Shown here: in pieces, positions 38,474 to 51,318 of the stretch
Numbering within the stretch: the first letter of the stretch is position 1
Layout of the letters: each line of letters starts with the position of its first letter
NCBI GenBank assembly: GCA_022605955.1
Contig: JAKCOZ010000007.1
Location: forward strand, 16,288,001 to 16,352,000
Direction: 5' to 3'
Length of the DNA stretch: 64,000 nucleotides
Source: Rallus limicola
Lineage: Eukaryota > Chordata > Aves > Gruiformes > Rallidae
Notes under the pieces: model-generated
The model's database searches: none
The model's input: only the letters and a program-made list of their open reading frames with translations
What the model was told of the DNA's origin: nothing
Made by a program: the position numbers and the translations under genes

Positions 38474-38487
38474 GTTGCAATAGCAAT
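38474..38487. promoter_or_regulatory. degenerate X-box-like site
   Basis: gttgcaatagcaat matches the palindromic X-box at 11 of 14 positions and begins only 4 bases after the perfect site ends. It keeps GTTGC on the left and GCAA on the right. It counts only because of its neighbour. Confidence 0.3.
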
Positions 38488-38577
38488 ATCTCCATGGTTC
38501 TGCTGTTTGTTATCATCTTTCTTGATTTTACATCATTGAAATTGTAGTAATTACACTCTGCCTGATGAAAAATGCAT

Positions 38578-38591
38578 GCTGTCATGGCAAC
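38578..38591. promoter_or_regulatory. degenerate X-box-like site with an intact right half
   Basis: gctgtcatggcaac matches the X-box at 12 of 14 positions and has an intact ATGGCAAC right half. It lies 107 bases after the perfect X-box. Confidence 0.4.
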
Positions 38592-39777
38592 TAAGTCAAA
38601 TATTCTTAATCATTTCACCTCTTCAATCTAAAATGTAATTGTTTGTCAGTAAAATAGGTTATACAGAAGGCTTCTATGGACTTATGATTGCCTTAAGTGT
38701 TTTGCAAAAATTGTACTTTTAGGCTCAAGACCCTAAACTAAACTAATAGTCTACAATGGTAAACAATGACTCATTAGAGAAAGTAATCAGTGCTTATTAA
38801 TTGTAGAGTAACTGTTCTAATGTGATAGAATAATGAAATATAAAACATATTACTTGAAACCAAATGTACCAGAGAACATTGATAATATTGCTAGAATCTT
38901 GAGGTAAATTTTATGTGATTCAGATTCTATATTCATTCCATTCAGGCCTGCTTGCCACTTACATCTCAAGAGTATCCACCTAAAACCTAAAATACTTTTT
39001 TTTGCTACATTCATTGACAGCTCCCTCACCTCCACATGCACTTTTTTCAATGGTAAATTCAAGGCTGAAGATTTAAAACACTGAAGTTGATCTAAGGGAA
39101 AATAGTAATAAACACATCAAAATTTTGAGCATTCCATTAAAATTCAAATCTCTTGCTTTTCCTTCTGGTAATTTACTGTGCAACTTTTCAAACTGACTGT
39201 AAACCAAATTTTCAAAGGTATCCCAGTCCAGCCTGATAATTGGTCCAGCCATGTTGGTTCTGCAATACATTGAGAACATTATCTTACAAGGTACTGGTTG
39301 CAGATACAAATGCTCAGATTCAGAAGTCTCATTTGTCAGATCATGCATTTTGTGTCTCAGAAAGCCTCTTGCTCTTCAGATTATCATTTTAGCTACAATT
39401 AATTGTTGCTTGAGTAAGCTATCATGTTTAATTGCAGGGTCAGATTTGCTGACGATTTTTTTTTAATTGGACATATTTGCCTGTTCTTGAGTATGTCTGA
39501 AAAACTTGTTCTCCTTGTTTTGCAACGAAGTGAACTCTACTGATATTTAGTTATCACCTGGGTTTGTGTATACACTCTGCTTTGTGTTTTTTCAAGTCTT
39601 TTACTACCGTTCATGCCCGAGCAGATGGTTCTAGTTAAGTAGAGGCGCAGCGTCAAAGTTTCTGCTTCAAGCACAATTGCTTGTCCTATTGATATTTCGT
39701 ATACATGGGGATTTTTTGCCATCTGGGGAACATGGAAGAACATTTCCTCAACACTCTGAATCAATTAGGGAATTTGC

Positions 39778-39797
39778 TTTGTTTTGTTTTGTTTTGT
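39778..39797 (+). repeat. (TTTTG)n short simple repeat
   Basis: Four TTTTG-type units. Confidence 0.85.
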
Positions 39798-40432
39798 GTT
39801 GGGAATAATAGTGTGCACCCAGGTGCCCAGCCCTGAATTATTTCTACTTCAGTAAGTTCTTCATTTAAATACTTCACAAATATTAATGAACTCTTCAGAA
39901 CACTTGTGTGAGAGAAGGAAGTATCTCTGGTAGGTAACCAAGACACAGGAAAATATTTTATTCGTGGCCATGTAAAAGGTTACAAGACACCCCACAATTA
40001 AACCCAAATTTTCATTGAGGTCCTACCCAAAAGATTATTCATATTTGAAGGCCACGTCATGGAATATTCACTCAAACAACGTTCTCATTGGAATGACTGG
40101 GACCTTCTCTCTTATATGAATCCTCTGTCAACTCTACTATGCGTGGAATTAAGGTTTAAGGAAACCGCATTAAAATGACATGCCCACTGAGAATGTGCTG
40201 ATCCACTGGCAGTTATTCCCCAGTAGGGAGCATGATTTCTCCCACAAAATTACTGAAGTTGAGCCACAACTCAAGCTGGGTAGAAAATTTGTCCTTTTGT
40301 GAGAAACATTCAACTACATTTAATTTAGCTGTTCCTATCTCCAGACGAAATTAAAAGCTACATATGTCCAATTTCCCCAAGAGGGAATCATGCTGTCAGT
40401 CCCCATTACCATAGGGAAAAGAAACAAAATGT

Positions 40433-40449
40433 AATAAATAAATAAATAA
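40433..40449 (+). repeat. (AATA)n short simple repeat
   Basis: About four AATA units. Confidence 0.85.
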
Positions 40450-43400
40450 CCACACACCAAAAGAGAAATTTACACACTATTCAAATATAACTGTAGCAAT
40501 ATGAAATTTTCACCAAATGCAAGTATCAGGCTTTAAAGCACAAAGAACCACAGGCTGGTCTGACAGTGAAACAGTAAAAATGGGTCAGACCCAAAAGAGC
40601 TGAAATATGCCTCAGGATTCACTCTGTACCAAATTTGTGCCCCTATTGAATTTATTGCCTTATGAGTCTCTTGGACAAAGTAAGGTGGGAAAAATGCATA
40701 ATGGTATTGAAGTGAAATAACATTTTTCTGGTGACTGTCCTTAGGTTTCTATCCCAGACTTGAATAAGGTTCTGTCATTCATCTTGTATTAATTTCTACA
40801 TCATTTTTCTCAGTGGAACCTCTTCTTGTTTATTGCCAACAGTAAGATCTATTAAGTTAAGGATGTTGCTCTCTTATTTTTAGGAACATTAGAGTCTACC
40901 CATTTCTTAATGTCACCTGAAGTTTTCTAATACTTCCAAACAGGCATTTTTGCTTTGACTTTAATTGGTTTTGTGTCAGGCCATAAAACCACACCTTTAT
41001 TATATTTTTTCTTTAATTAGATATTCATTCAGGGTGCTACTGCTTGCATCTTAGACATCACAACTCTGCCTGGTTTCCTTAGGTCCCTTTCAAATGCGTA
41101 TCTCAGTAGCTATGCCACCCTTCAGGTGGAATCTCCACTGAGATTACCACTGTCTCAATGTGCCACATCTTTCACTAATGACACCCAGAGTATAGCTTCC
41201 CCACTCACACCATGGTTTGGCTGTGGTCTCCTGCTCCACGTGACGCCTGTTGGTAGTCTGCAAACCCAGTATCCCAAGATGTCTCATTTCTCTCTCCTTC
41301 TGATACACTTGCTTAAAGAAAAAAAATACCTGTTGAGGGGAACAACTCTCAAGCCTTTACTCTGCTTTGCAGGAGTCACTGATGGAGTAAGTAGTTTTGC
41401 TTCCACTGCTAAATAAGATAACAAATTCCAGGTGAGCATACAATCACTTCTAACAGAAATTTAGCCAGAAGGAATTAATTGATTAATTAATACTTCATAT
41501 CTGCTTCTCTTGCCTCCTCTACTATTAAGTATAATTTGTCCTAACCAACTTGTTATGACTATTTACATTTAAAAAATGGTTTGATCTTTGTGCAGAATAA
41601 TTTAATAGTCTCATTTTGAGCTTGACCTGAGATGGATGCAGGACAAAGACAGAACGGTTAGTAGTAGTCATGTCTCTGTGCCATAGGCCCCATATTACTA
41701 ACAGATAATGGGTTTTTGTTTGCTGACAAAGGGACAGGTTTGTACAGTGACAACATAAAGGTCATGTTTTTCCATCAAGTGTGACAAAACAGTATTTGCG
41801 AAATTTCAGGTGATTAAGAATTTCCTTATGGTTTTTCAGATTGGAAAATATCAATGAAGTTTAAAGCGTACAATACAAACAAAAATTTAATACTGATAGT
41901 GTAAGAAAGCTACAGAGTTCCACATAAGGTCATTTGATATGTGACTTTGCTGACTATATTTTAGGATTACTCTTGTAAGTACTCAGGTATATTTTCTGTG
42001 CACTAAATGGCTGCTTCCATGTAAATCTGTTAAGCAATAAAATTTGTCACTTGCTTTCCTGAAGACAAGAGGCAGAGAAGTAAGTTATTCTTCTGTGATG
42101 AAAATGACTGTTATAAAGCAGATGTATCCTGGTTTCTCATTTTACATCCCACCTTTTAGTGAATGTATGTGTAATGTGGAAAAAAATATATATCAATTGG
42201 AAGATACTTTCATAATATGAAAAGGTTTTATCAAAATATGCTTTATGATTTCTTGAGGTATTTTTGATCAATAGAGCAACGTAACTGCTCAACCTAAGAT
42301 AAGTAAATATGTCCTGAATGAGGGAATAGAGCATGAAACAAAAGCAGAAAAGAAGAAACCAAATATGTCTCTGTATTTCTGGTATTTATGGAACCAGACA
42401 GATTCAGTAAAGCAATCTCCTGCAATGTACTGATAGATGAATATTTGCCGCCCCTACTTTTCTCCTGCAATTTCACTAAATATTATTTATGCTGTGGCTT
42501 TCATTCTTACTGTTTCTTTGCTGTTTTATTTGTATTTATACTCAGAAGCTATAAACAAATACAGAAGTGGCTAGATTCTTTACCACAGAATGTCTTTGTG
42601 GTTACTAAGGAATTGCACAAGCCTCTGAAAATAACCGTCCATTAAGAATAAACATCATGCTACAAAAAACTTATCGTGCAGCTGGAAAAGATCCAGATTA
42701 TATACAGTCAGTTTAAGAGAGTTCTTGAAAAAATATATCCTTTGTGATCCTAAAAAGCACTGTTAAATATTTTCCCAAATCCTTAAGGCAGAAATACTAC
42801 TAATGTGTAGAAGTATGGAAAAGACCTTACATGTTGCCTTTGTCTCAGTAGGTCTTTCATTTCATAATGAGACCTGAGATGTGAATTTCTATTCCTTCTC
42901 TCAAAACTTTCCCATAGCAGCCTTAAGGCTGGCTCTAACAATTCTTTTAATAAAAGTGCACTCTGTAATGTGAATCCAGAACATAAACTTAGTGAAAGGT
43001 GCCTGGAGGCATCCATCAATTCTTAGTTCAGACAACGTAATATTATCTTGTTTAAAGATCTTCAAAATCAGTCCAGTCAGTTGGGATAGCAACCAGTGAA
43101 GTGACAAATTTTCTGTGTTGGGACAGTTTTTGGAAAAGAGAATCCTATTGGTCATGTGGATTTTGCAGTGAAAGGAGGCAGTAGACTCTTCTGAAAGTCT
43201 ATATATGACACCACTGAGGTAGAAGTTGACATATAAATTTTAACTGCAAAATAGCATGCACTTGTTATTAACTCATGGCAGATCCCTTCAAATTGAAAAA
43301 TTCCAGCACAACTTCTACTTATCCCACTTTATAATACGTGTAAGGCAACAGAAAATCTCAAGCAGAAAGGCTCGATATTAACATGTTGGGCAATTTTTGG

Positions 43401-43484
43401 TGTCAAGTAGCAAGACTAGAATCATTATGGGATTTTTTTGTGTGTCACGGGGAGTATTTCTTGAAGAAGGCTATGCCAAGAATT

Positions 43485-43555
43485 CATAGAATCATAGAAC
43501 TAGTTCAGTTGGAAGTGATCTTAAAAACCACCTAGTTCCACTTTCCCTGCCGTTA
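43485..43555 (-). mobile_element. CR1 LINE 3' fragment, 5'-truncated
   Basis: On the plus strand it starts with the intact double terminal repeat catagaatcatagaa, followed by 'gttcagttggaagtgatctt', 'aaaaaccacctagttcca' and 'ctttccctgccgtta', the reverse complement of a CR1 3' end. Similarity fades after about 43555. The phrase ggttgcccatgctg at 43587-43600 may be a further decayed piece. The intact terminal repeat makes this the best-preserved end in the window. Confidence 0.88.
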
Positions 43556-44360
43556 TTGCAGCATTATCCTCTTAAAGTTCTTGAATTGGTTGCCCATGCT
43601 GCCTATCTCTTTCTGGAATTTTAGAGGCCAGCTGAAGCAATCTGGTTAATTAGCAAAAATGGTGGCCTTTCCAGAATTACAATGATTTCTTTTTTTTTTA
43701 AATGACCTGGGCTCAAAACTAAGATGTAGTTTCTTGTACTGTCTATGGAGTTACTTCTCATTAAAATAATATTTTATTTCAAAAATTGAGGATCAAAATA
43801 TCAAAAAAACAGGGCCCCAAAGCTAGTTTCTAAATCTGACATTTTGTACCATTTTTCCTGCCTGTGTTAACTACACAATTTCTTCTTTCCTGTAAGGAGG
43901 AGAGGAGAGATTGAGGAAATACATGGAAGTACTTTTGCAACTCTCTGCCTTCATTAATTTTTAAGGAGGTACCAGAACACCTCAATGCAGAAAATAGTCA
44001 TTGATTGACCTCACCAACTCATGACCTTCATTTGCATTCTTGTCAGCTATCCATCCTTACCTTTTCTCTCAGCTACAGCAGATGTTATAATATTCTTCTA
44101 TTTTTCTGCATATATTCTAAGAGTATGACCTGTGGAAAGCTTTAGTTCTCGTCTATTCAGGCCTTTATTTTGCTATGATACTCATTAGAATTCCCATGTT
44201 TTCTCTAGCAATGGGTAGAAGTCCTCTTGACTTGCCTGGGATGCAAAGGCTGGGGGAATTGTGTTATGCTTACATATCCTGATCCACTCTCTTCTTACCA
44301 AGTATATATCTTCTGGACAGATGCTTTCAGCATAATCTCTGTGTCTTGTGTCCTTTCACC

Positions 44361-44375
44361 TTTTTTTTTTTTTTT
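44361..44375 (-). repeat. poly-T (15)
   Basis: Homopolymer of 15 T (poly-A on the minus strand); no retroposon body recognised. Confidence 0.95.
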
Positions 44376-45904
44376 AATTAGAACTTTGGAAAACAAAACT
44401 AAAAGAAAAGTTTATTTTTTTCTAAAAAGAGCAAGTTAGTGACTCCTTCAATATTTCAAAGCAAGATGTTTGCCTTTGGATCTTTTGAGGTCTGTGAGAC
44501 TTCCTTCAATGAATGAGAATTTTGCAATAGATTTAGCATACTGAAACTGATATATGGACAGGTAACATACTTAAAGACCCTTTTCAAGAATTAGGCTTCT
44601 TTAAGTTAATAATAAGACACTGGCAGCAGATAGTTTCAAATTACTTTTTCTTTCTAATTGGCAATTAGGTCTAATTAACTTTTAGTTAATATTCAATGAT
44701 TTCCTTTAACAAATGGAACCCTGATGAGATCACATCTGTTAAGACCACTTGGTTTGTGTCTCCACTTTCTGCATATTTCTATAGTTTATTATAAATTCAG
44801 CTTCAGACTAAAAGAAGATCATATATCAGCTGGAATGAAAGTATACATTTATCTAAAGTTACCACGAATCCAGAAAACTGAAACAGTAATTTGAAAAATA
44901 ACTTTGGTATGTAATCCTCAGGGCATGGGGTAGAAAACTTGTAGAGATCAAGCCAGAACTTTGAATTTATTGGGGGTTTCTTTGATATTAGCTGGATTCT
45001 TTTTGTGAAATGATTTATAATATTGCTCTGATTCTTACACTCAACGGATAGAATTTTAAAGGGTCATGTCCTCAATTACTAGCTTTGGGGGAAAAAGATG
45101 ACCACTAGATAAGTGCTTCTTCAAAACAAGCTGAGGATTCTGTCTCAATGTATATACAGAAAATATATTTTGCTGATGGATCTTAGAAATGAATATAAAG
45201 ATTTACCTGATTCTCCCAGAATGAGGAACTGGAGACACCAGATTACACTATATTAATGAGACATGAGCAAGAAAATAAGGATACTTGAGTCTTTTAGGAA
45301 CTCAGCTGCAAAATTTTATCCTTACATGGACAGTCCAACTAACAAAAATAGAGCTGTTTGCATGAGCACAGAACATTTGCCTAAGTAAAGGCTTGAAGGA
45401 CAGTCATTAGGCACATTCTGTTCCCTTAGCTTTCCAGGCACTGATTTCATTCAATATCTATTTTTGTTTATTGCTTTTTTATTTTCTCACATTGCACTAA
45501 TATGTGTCATGGCTGGATTTTTTTGCTACTCACCCTATGTTTTTCCTTCTGTTTCTGTCCCACTTTGAGTGTGTTTAGTGCAATCTCTCAGTAAAAGAAC
45601 ATGCTAGTAAATCCTTGGAGACTGCCTCTATTTTAATCCTGCTGATGAGGAACACTTTTGTAACTTCTTTTTTCATCAGTTCAGTATTTAGTAAATATGC
45701 AGGTATTGCTCATCTTACATGGATTAAGGGATATTTTGGCCAGCAGAGTAACACCTTTCTATTTGTGGAAAATTCATACCATACACACCAAAGAATTTAA
45801 GTTTGGTTATGACTACTGCTTTGTGTTTGAACATTTCCTTCACAGAAAAGATTTTTCAAAATTAAACTTTGCTTGAAGAACTGAAGCAAACCAAAAATGT
45901 CAGT

Positions 45905-45935
45905 GCACAACATCTTTATTGTTAAAATGTTGTGC
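45905..45935. repeat. short inverted repeat
   Basis: gcacaacat (45905-45913) and atgttgtgc (45927-45935) are exact reverse complements around a 13-base AT-rich spacer. A hairpin is possible, but arms of this size are expected a few times by chance in 64 kb. It is not followed by any recognisable transcript feature. Confidence 0.5.
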
Positions 45936-46163
45936 TAAAGTTCATGTAACAAGCAAAATTTACAGTGGTGCAAAGCTACATAGAGTATCTGGATGGAAAT
46001 TGCAGAAGTCGTTATTCTTTGTATAAACACCATATGTCATAAAAGTTTGTTTTGGCTTAAATATAGAATGGCTATGTATCAAACCTTTGCCACTTCATTT
46101 TTGCAATTCAGGATTGAGTTTTTTCCTGCCTTTTAAATTGAACTCTGGTTGTTTGAATTAAAG

Positions 46164-46180
46164 ATAAATAAATAAATAAA
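46164..46180 (+). repeat. (AAAT)n short simple repeat
   Basis: About four AAAT units. Confidence 0.85.
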
Positions 46181-46751
46181 CTATTAAAAAAGGAGGGCTT
46201 TCCTCACAGTCAGCAAGGATTCTTACTAATTCATTTCATATTTCCCTACTTAATTCAGATCCCAAATTTTACCTTTGCCTTGGATATGATAGACCTGGTT
46301 CAATTCTCATTTGCCATGGTTCATGCTGATATGACCACACTGACATTGTGGAATTACTCCCGACTGACAGTGAAATGGGAATGATGGCTGCTCAGTCTCA
46401 GTCTGCTGCCAAACCTTTCTGTAATGCAATCTCATTAATTTCCAGAAGTCAAAAAAGACTTGGGTAGGTGGCTGCTTTCCAAAAACAACCCCACAAATGC
46501 TTAGGAAAAGAGTAACTATATGATATTCTGTGGGAGAGGTTTTTATCACAAATAAACAAGTTGAATTCCTATTTTAGTATTGCAGAGCACTGCACAGGTT
46601 CTGTGTTTCATTCCTAAAAGCAAGGTCCTAGCATCTTAGGGAAATGTAGAATATGATAGTACCTCTCATGAAGTTAGGCTTGTTAATTAGCTTTAATGCT
46701 TTGTGTAGAACAGGCTTTTGTTAATTATATATGCCTAGGTTAAATATTAAT

Positions 46752-46880
46752 GGTTACCATTTATAAAGAGCTTTGCATTTTTTTAAGTACTCAGCAAACA
46801 TAAACTAATTATATGTCACAATATCCTGTCTAATTAGATAACTGTGTAATTTCCACACAAGATACATTATTTTTCACTTC
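46752..46880 (+). mobile_element. probable ancient amniote repeat remnant (MIR/L2-like wording)
   Basis: The order 'taccatttataaagagctt'...'tgcat'...'agcaaacataaactaatta'...'tcacaatatcctgt'...'tagataactgtgtaatttcc' parallels the old amniote pattern '...ttataaagcgctttgcac...caaacattaactaattaagcctcacaacatccctgtgaggtagataagt'. It has the same orientation and core (aaca...actaatta) as the remnant at 14571-14690. Heavy divergence keeps the family uncertain. Confidence 0.5.
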
Positions 46881-49243
46881 CTGTCACTGAACTATTGTAT
46901 AGTATTGCTTTACATTGCTAAATGGTTTCTTTCCACTCCAGGAATGATTGAAGTAAAAGGAAAAAATAATACATGAAAGCTGCCTGGGAAATTTCATTTT
47001 CTCATTGGAAAATTCTAAGCTTGCAGTTTGTTTGAAAGTCACTTTTGCTGAAGCCTATGAATAGAGAAAAAAAAAAGTGGTTTCTTTGTACAATGTGGAA
47101 ATATTACATATGGTGTTTTCAACAAAAAAGATTTAGGAAAGTCTTTTCACTCCAAAATGTTGGTTTCTGTGTACTAAATATAAACGAAACACACCTTACT
47201 TGCTGCCATTTGCAGGAACCTTGTGAAATCTTTCATACTGTTGGCTTTTGGCCTAATCTGTTCTCTACTGCTGGGAAACATTTGCAACCGAGGTATATGT
47301 AATATTAGCAGATCTTCTGTGCATCCTTCTGGGCAAAATACATTTTGCCTTTGATCTCAACACTATTAAATGTATGCTCTGATATCTGTCCATTTGTCTA
47401 TTTTTTAAATGTTATCCGTTCTCAACATTTCTGAAGACATCAATTCTGGGATCAATTTGGAATGGAAAAATTAAATTTGTACCTTGAAAATTCAGGTGAT
47501 ATCACGAAATCAGGAATACCTTTTCATTAAAATATTTTACATAGTATACATCTGAGCTTAATTTTATTGGAAAATACTGAATTTTGATACATTTGCTTTT
47601 ATATTCATCACATGAATGCTGAGATATATCATGTGAAAACTGATGTCACTGACTTTGCTGAATAGCAAATTGCTTTGGAAATTTGTTACATCAATGCACC
47701 AAGAGTGACTTAAACATGGATTTCAGAATATCTGTTTGTTTATTTAGGATGAGACCTGTCTCTTAAAGTTAACTGTCTGCGATATAACCTGCCATCAAAT
47801 TGCACCTTGGTATTTACCATATGAGCTTGAAGGAGCTTCTCTGCTTCTGTTTTCATGACTCTCGTGTCAGAGCCAGGTTTTATTCAGGTATTGCTAATGC
47901 TACAAGATTTGCTTTTACTATTTCCTGTTTGCATGGAAAACAACTTGAGTCGGAATCTCTCCTCTTCCCACAGAGCAGCATCCTGGATGCCAGGACATGA
48001 AAAGCCCTTTATTGACCATGGGCAGAAAGAACAGCCATTCTTCCTATTACTTAGCAAGGTTATAAAGTTGTCAGCTTTAGTTGCCACTCACAGTCGTCAG
48101 TTTGACCAAGCAGAAGGTGACATGGCATCTTTCAATAAGACAGTAACAAGTAAATACATTTGCAGAAGAATTTTTTTCTTTTTTAAAAGAATGGGTAACA
48201 GTTAAATTCCTCATGTGTGATTTTTAGAAGGAGCTGTAGGAATGAAGTGCTCAAATCCCACAGAAAGTCAAACATATAAAACTCTTAGCCACTGAAATGT
48301 TAGAACTCCCTGTCCCTAGGATTTGACAACATAACAACTCTTGTTCAAATTAGAAATTGTGTAAGAGCAAAGTGTTGTTGAAAATTAGGCCACTTATTTA
48401 GGTACTCAGGGAAGGACTGAACTGCAGCAGCAACTCCAGCCCTGAATCACTTAGATATTTTGATCGTGCTACCAAAAAGGCTCATCTTAAATTTACATTT
48501 CTGGTAATGCAGTGAAGTGATTCTTGCCATTCTTTCTGAAAAAAAAAAAACCAAACCCCACTATTTCAATCCTTGTGTAGATTGTGGTAAACATCATGTA
48601 TATGATGAAAACAGAAAAAGAAAGATCCGTCTGTGCTCCTCACAACAGCAGCTTCAGTAAATGCAGAAGCACAATCATCTGAAGTTTAAGGAAAAAGGTA
48701 AAGGAAGAAAGAATTTAGAAAACTTGATTTCTCAGGAGGCCTTTCTTGAGTAGCTATGCTAACTTATCTGTTGTTTCTCTGTCTGTCCGATTTAGCTTTA
48801 TTAGAGGCGTTTAGGAAGCTGTACCTCTCTTGAGGAGTGCTGCCTGCTGCCTGCTGAAGTTACAGCTTGGTTCATGCAAGCCCTACATACTTTCTCACTC
48901 AGCCCCTAGTCGTGTTATGGATACACTCACCCTCCTTCTATCTAATTCATAAACAGATAGATTCCCAAGGTTGTGGCAAAGCACAGCTGCAGTGCAAACA
49001 TAGATATTAACATTCCCACAGCTTTAGAAATATGGTATTACAGCTCATGGAATTTAATAGAGTGCCACACATTCAATTCCTGTGTCACTGATGTTATTAT
49101 ATGTATGTTAGAAATCCCATCTGAAAGATACAGATTACTTCAGTGCCTTTTGTTCGTCACTAACTCTAGAAACCATATGGATTTTTCAAAAGCATGTACC
49201 ATGGATCTAACTCTGCTCGAGTTCAAATCAGAGAGAGTTTTAT
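46881..49243. other. AT-rich non-coding DNA
   Basis: No gene is recognised. The 116-codon frame at 47855-48205 (plus) overlaps two other frames and has no recognisable domain. An A/C tract lies at 48539-48560. Confidence 0.6.
48539..48560 (+). repeat. A12 with CCAAACCCC
   Basis: Twelve A residues followed by CCAAACCCC. Same type as the A/C-rich tracts at 6657, 31581 and 59407. Confidence 0.7.
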
Positions 49244-49367
49244 CATTAACTTCAGTGGAATCTGAAGTAGGGCAGCACCAGCTGCTGTAGAAGATCCAAT
49301 CCTTTGTGCTTATTGAAATAAAGATGACAGAGGAACTCATTCTAGATTCAAGTCAATGGGATCTTTG
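49244..49367. mobile_element. possible ancient 'gaagtcaatgg'-type repeat, two cores
   Basis: cattaacttcagtggaatct at 49244-49263 and 'attcaagtcaatgggatctt' at 49346-49365 both match near-palindromic wording common in old amniote repeats ('cattgacttcaatggaa' and 'gaagtcaatgggatcttt'). The two cores are about 100 bases apart and may be the two ends of one decayed element. Confidence 0.35.
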
Positions 49368-51304
49368 GATGTAAAACAAACTAATGGCTGGCTCTTGTGA
49401 AAGAAACTCAGAAATAGGACTTCAGAGAATGGCTTTGGCTGCAACCATGCATCTAGACATATTGACGCCGGCTCCTCAATTCAAACAGTTTCCAGGAGCA
49501 TAGGCATTGGCGCATTATGAGTTCTGCTGCAGGATCCAGTTCTGAAGGACATTGTAAGAATGAGCTTAGTGCCTTTCATTTGGGGTTCTAATGCCTATGT
49601 TTTCAAACAGTACTATATACCCTGGTGGCAAATAATATCTGAAATGGCAAAAGTAACCTGGAGTGCTGAATAGGTATCTTAAAGCCAAGATTCTGCTAAA
49701 GCATAGCACAGGTCAGGGCAAGCAAGTGAACACTTTCAAACCGCCATGGAGTATACAGTGTTTATAATAACAAAGAATTAAAGATGAATCTGTGGGACAT
49801 CAACTGCTTTTGTATCTCAGAAAAGCCTTTGGGGGATTCTAGGCTTTTTGGAGGTAATTCAAATTCACATATAGCCCTGATCCCAGAGTGCATCTAGATC
49901 TACACCACTACTGGCCTTTCAGCTATTCCAATATGCCTTTCCAAAGCAAGGTAATAAAGAATTACTTAAAACTTATTAAAGAGTTACATCCCATTTCCAA
50001 ATGTGCTGGAGAAATATAAAAAAATTTTAATTTAGATAAGAATCAGTCACTATCATTTAAGTCTGATAGCATTTCACATCACTTCTAAAGCTGAATGACT
50101 ACAGAAAGTGAAGGGTAATAATGAACTGATACTCTGCTTCAAGTGAGATTAAATTTTAAACAAATATCTGTATATAGATGGAGATTTATAGAGGAGTCTA
50201 AGGAGAGAAAGCTTGATATGCATTAATACAAGTATACTCCACAAATCTTCAACTTAACCCCAGGGTATCCACCTTATTTATGTACAGTGTATTAGTATTT
50301 AATTTTACCTGAGCATTCTTTTCTTTGTTATATCTGTCCTCTTCAACAAACTCTTGGGATAATTTTTTTTCATAGCATTTTGTTTTTATCTTAATACTTC
50401 AGTGTCTTTTATTTGTCTCCCTCCATTCTTCTCCTCTTCTGCTGGTTGGTTTTTGGAGGGTTTTTTTCAGACTTTCCTGAGATAACGAACCAAGAGAGCC
50501 TGGAGACCTGGTGATGCAGTCTCTGTATGATACCTTCAAGACTCAAAACACAAGGCAACCCTCTAAAATGAAACAATATGCTATCTTCTTTTCCATATTT
50601 AACTTCAGTCCTATGGTTATGTAGGGCTCCACTAAATACTTTCTCCACAACTGAATATTTTGGGGCAAGCCTTGTCCATGGTCTGACACCCTGCCCAGAG
50701 CACAGCAACAAAAGGTTGGGTCAGTTTCTTCCAGGTCTGTAGTATTTCTTCTGAATAGAGATGGCATGTTTTTTGTGGGGCAAAAATCTAAAGTCTTGTA
50801 TGCTGAGCTGGAACTGGGGGCTGTGGGGAGGGCAACAGGTTGACCCACCAGCCATGAATTTAACCCTTAACTCAGCCTTGGGCCGGATCCAGCCACATGG
50901 GCTACCACAGGAAAACCCAAAAGTTGTTATAGCTCCATGCAGCCTTTCTGTCAAATAGATGGTGGTGAAGGTTTGTATCTGACCCTAAAATATAAATCAA
51001 TGTTATGCTACTAGATTTACCTTGACAACAGAAAGCAAGCAGGCTATCATTATCCAGGCACTGAATATTTTTATTTTCGTAAATTATAAATATTACTTTT
51101 TCCTCTCCACCTTCAGTCTTAAGAATGTGGTTTCACATTTCATTTAATGCTAAATGGTTCATTACATAGAGTAGCAACTTAGTTCTCTTATTATGGTGTT
51201 ATCTTTCACTTTGTCAAAATATGTCTACTTGATAAGAAATCTGACAGAAGTTGCTTATGATGGGATCACTAACAGCCATCAGTTTCTCTGTAGCAAATGA
51301 AACT
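49368..51304. other. AT-rich non-coding DNA
   Basis: No gene is recognised. A T/G-rich stretch at 50438-50470 is the complement of the A/C tract type. The part 50800-50940 is more GC-rich and holds open frames on both strands (50543-50848, 50721-50954 minus) without a recognisable domain. Confidence 0.6.
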
Positions 51305-51318
51305 GTAACCATGGAAAC
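51305..51318. promoter_or_regulatory. X-box-like (RFX) site
   Basis: GTAACCATGGAAAC fits the loose RFX pattern with two half-sites (GTAACC and GGAAAC) around AT, matching the perfect palindrome at 11 of 14 positions. It stands alone, 12.7 kb from the cluster at 38457. Confidence 0.35.

Larger units (their letters stand above)
38592..43484. other. AT-rich non-coding DNA
   Basis: No gene is recognised. It has a TTTTG run at 39778-39797 and an AATA run at 40433-40449. The minus-strand frame 39073-39348 (91 codons) has a varied translation, but its codon positions are equally GC-rich (about 38% at first and third), so coding is not supported. Confidence 0.6.
43556..46751. other. AT-rich non-coding DNA
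   Basis: No gene is recognised. A T15 run lies at 44361-44375, an AAAT run at 46164-46180 and a 9-bp-arm hairpin at 45905-45935. TAATTA words at about 46684 and 46723 are homeodomain-type cores that are common in such DNA. Confidence 0.6.

Noticed and set aside
39073..39348. Minus-strand frame with protein-like translation
   Set aside because: Codon-position G+C is flat (about 38% at first and third positions), so there is no coding signature.
46680..46840. Cluster of TAATTA homeodomain cores as an enhancer
   Set aside because: Two of the four cores lie inside the ancient-repeat remnant, and the word is common in AT-rich DNA.
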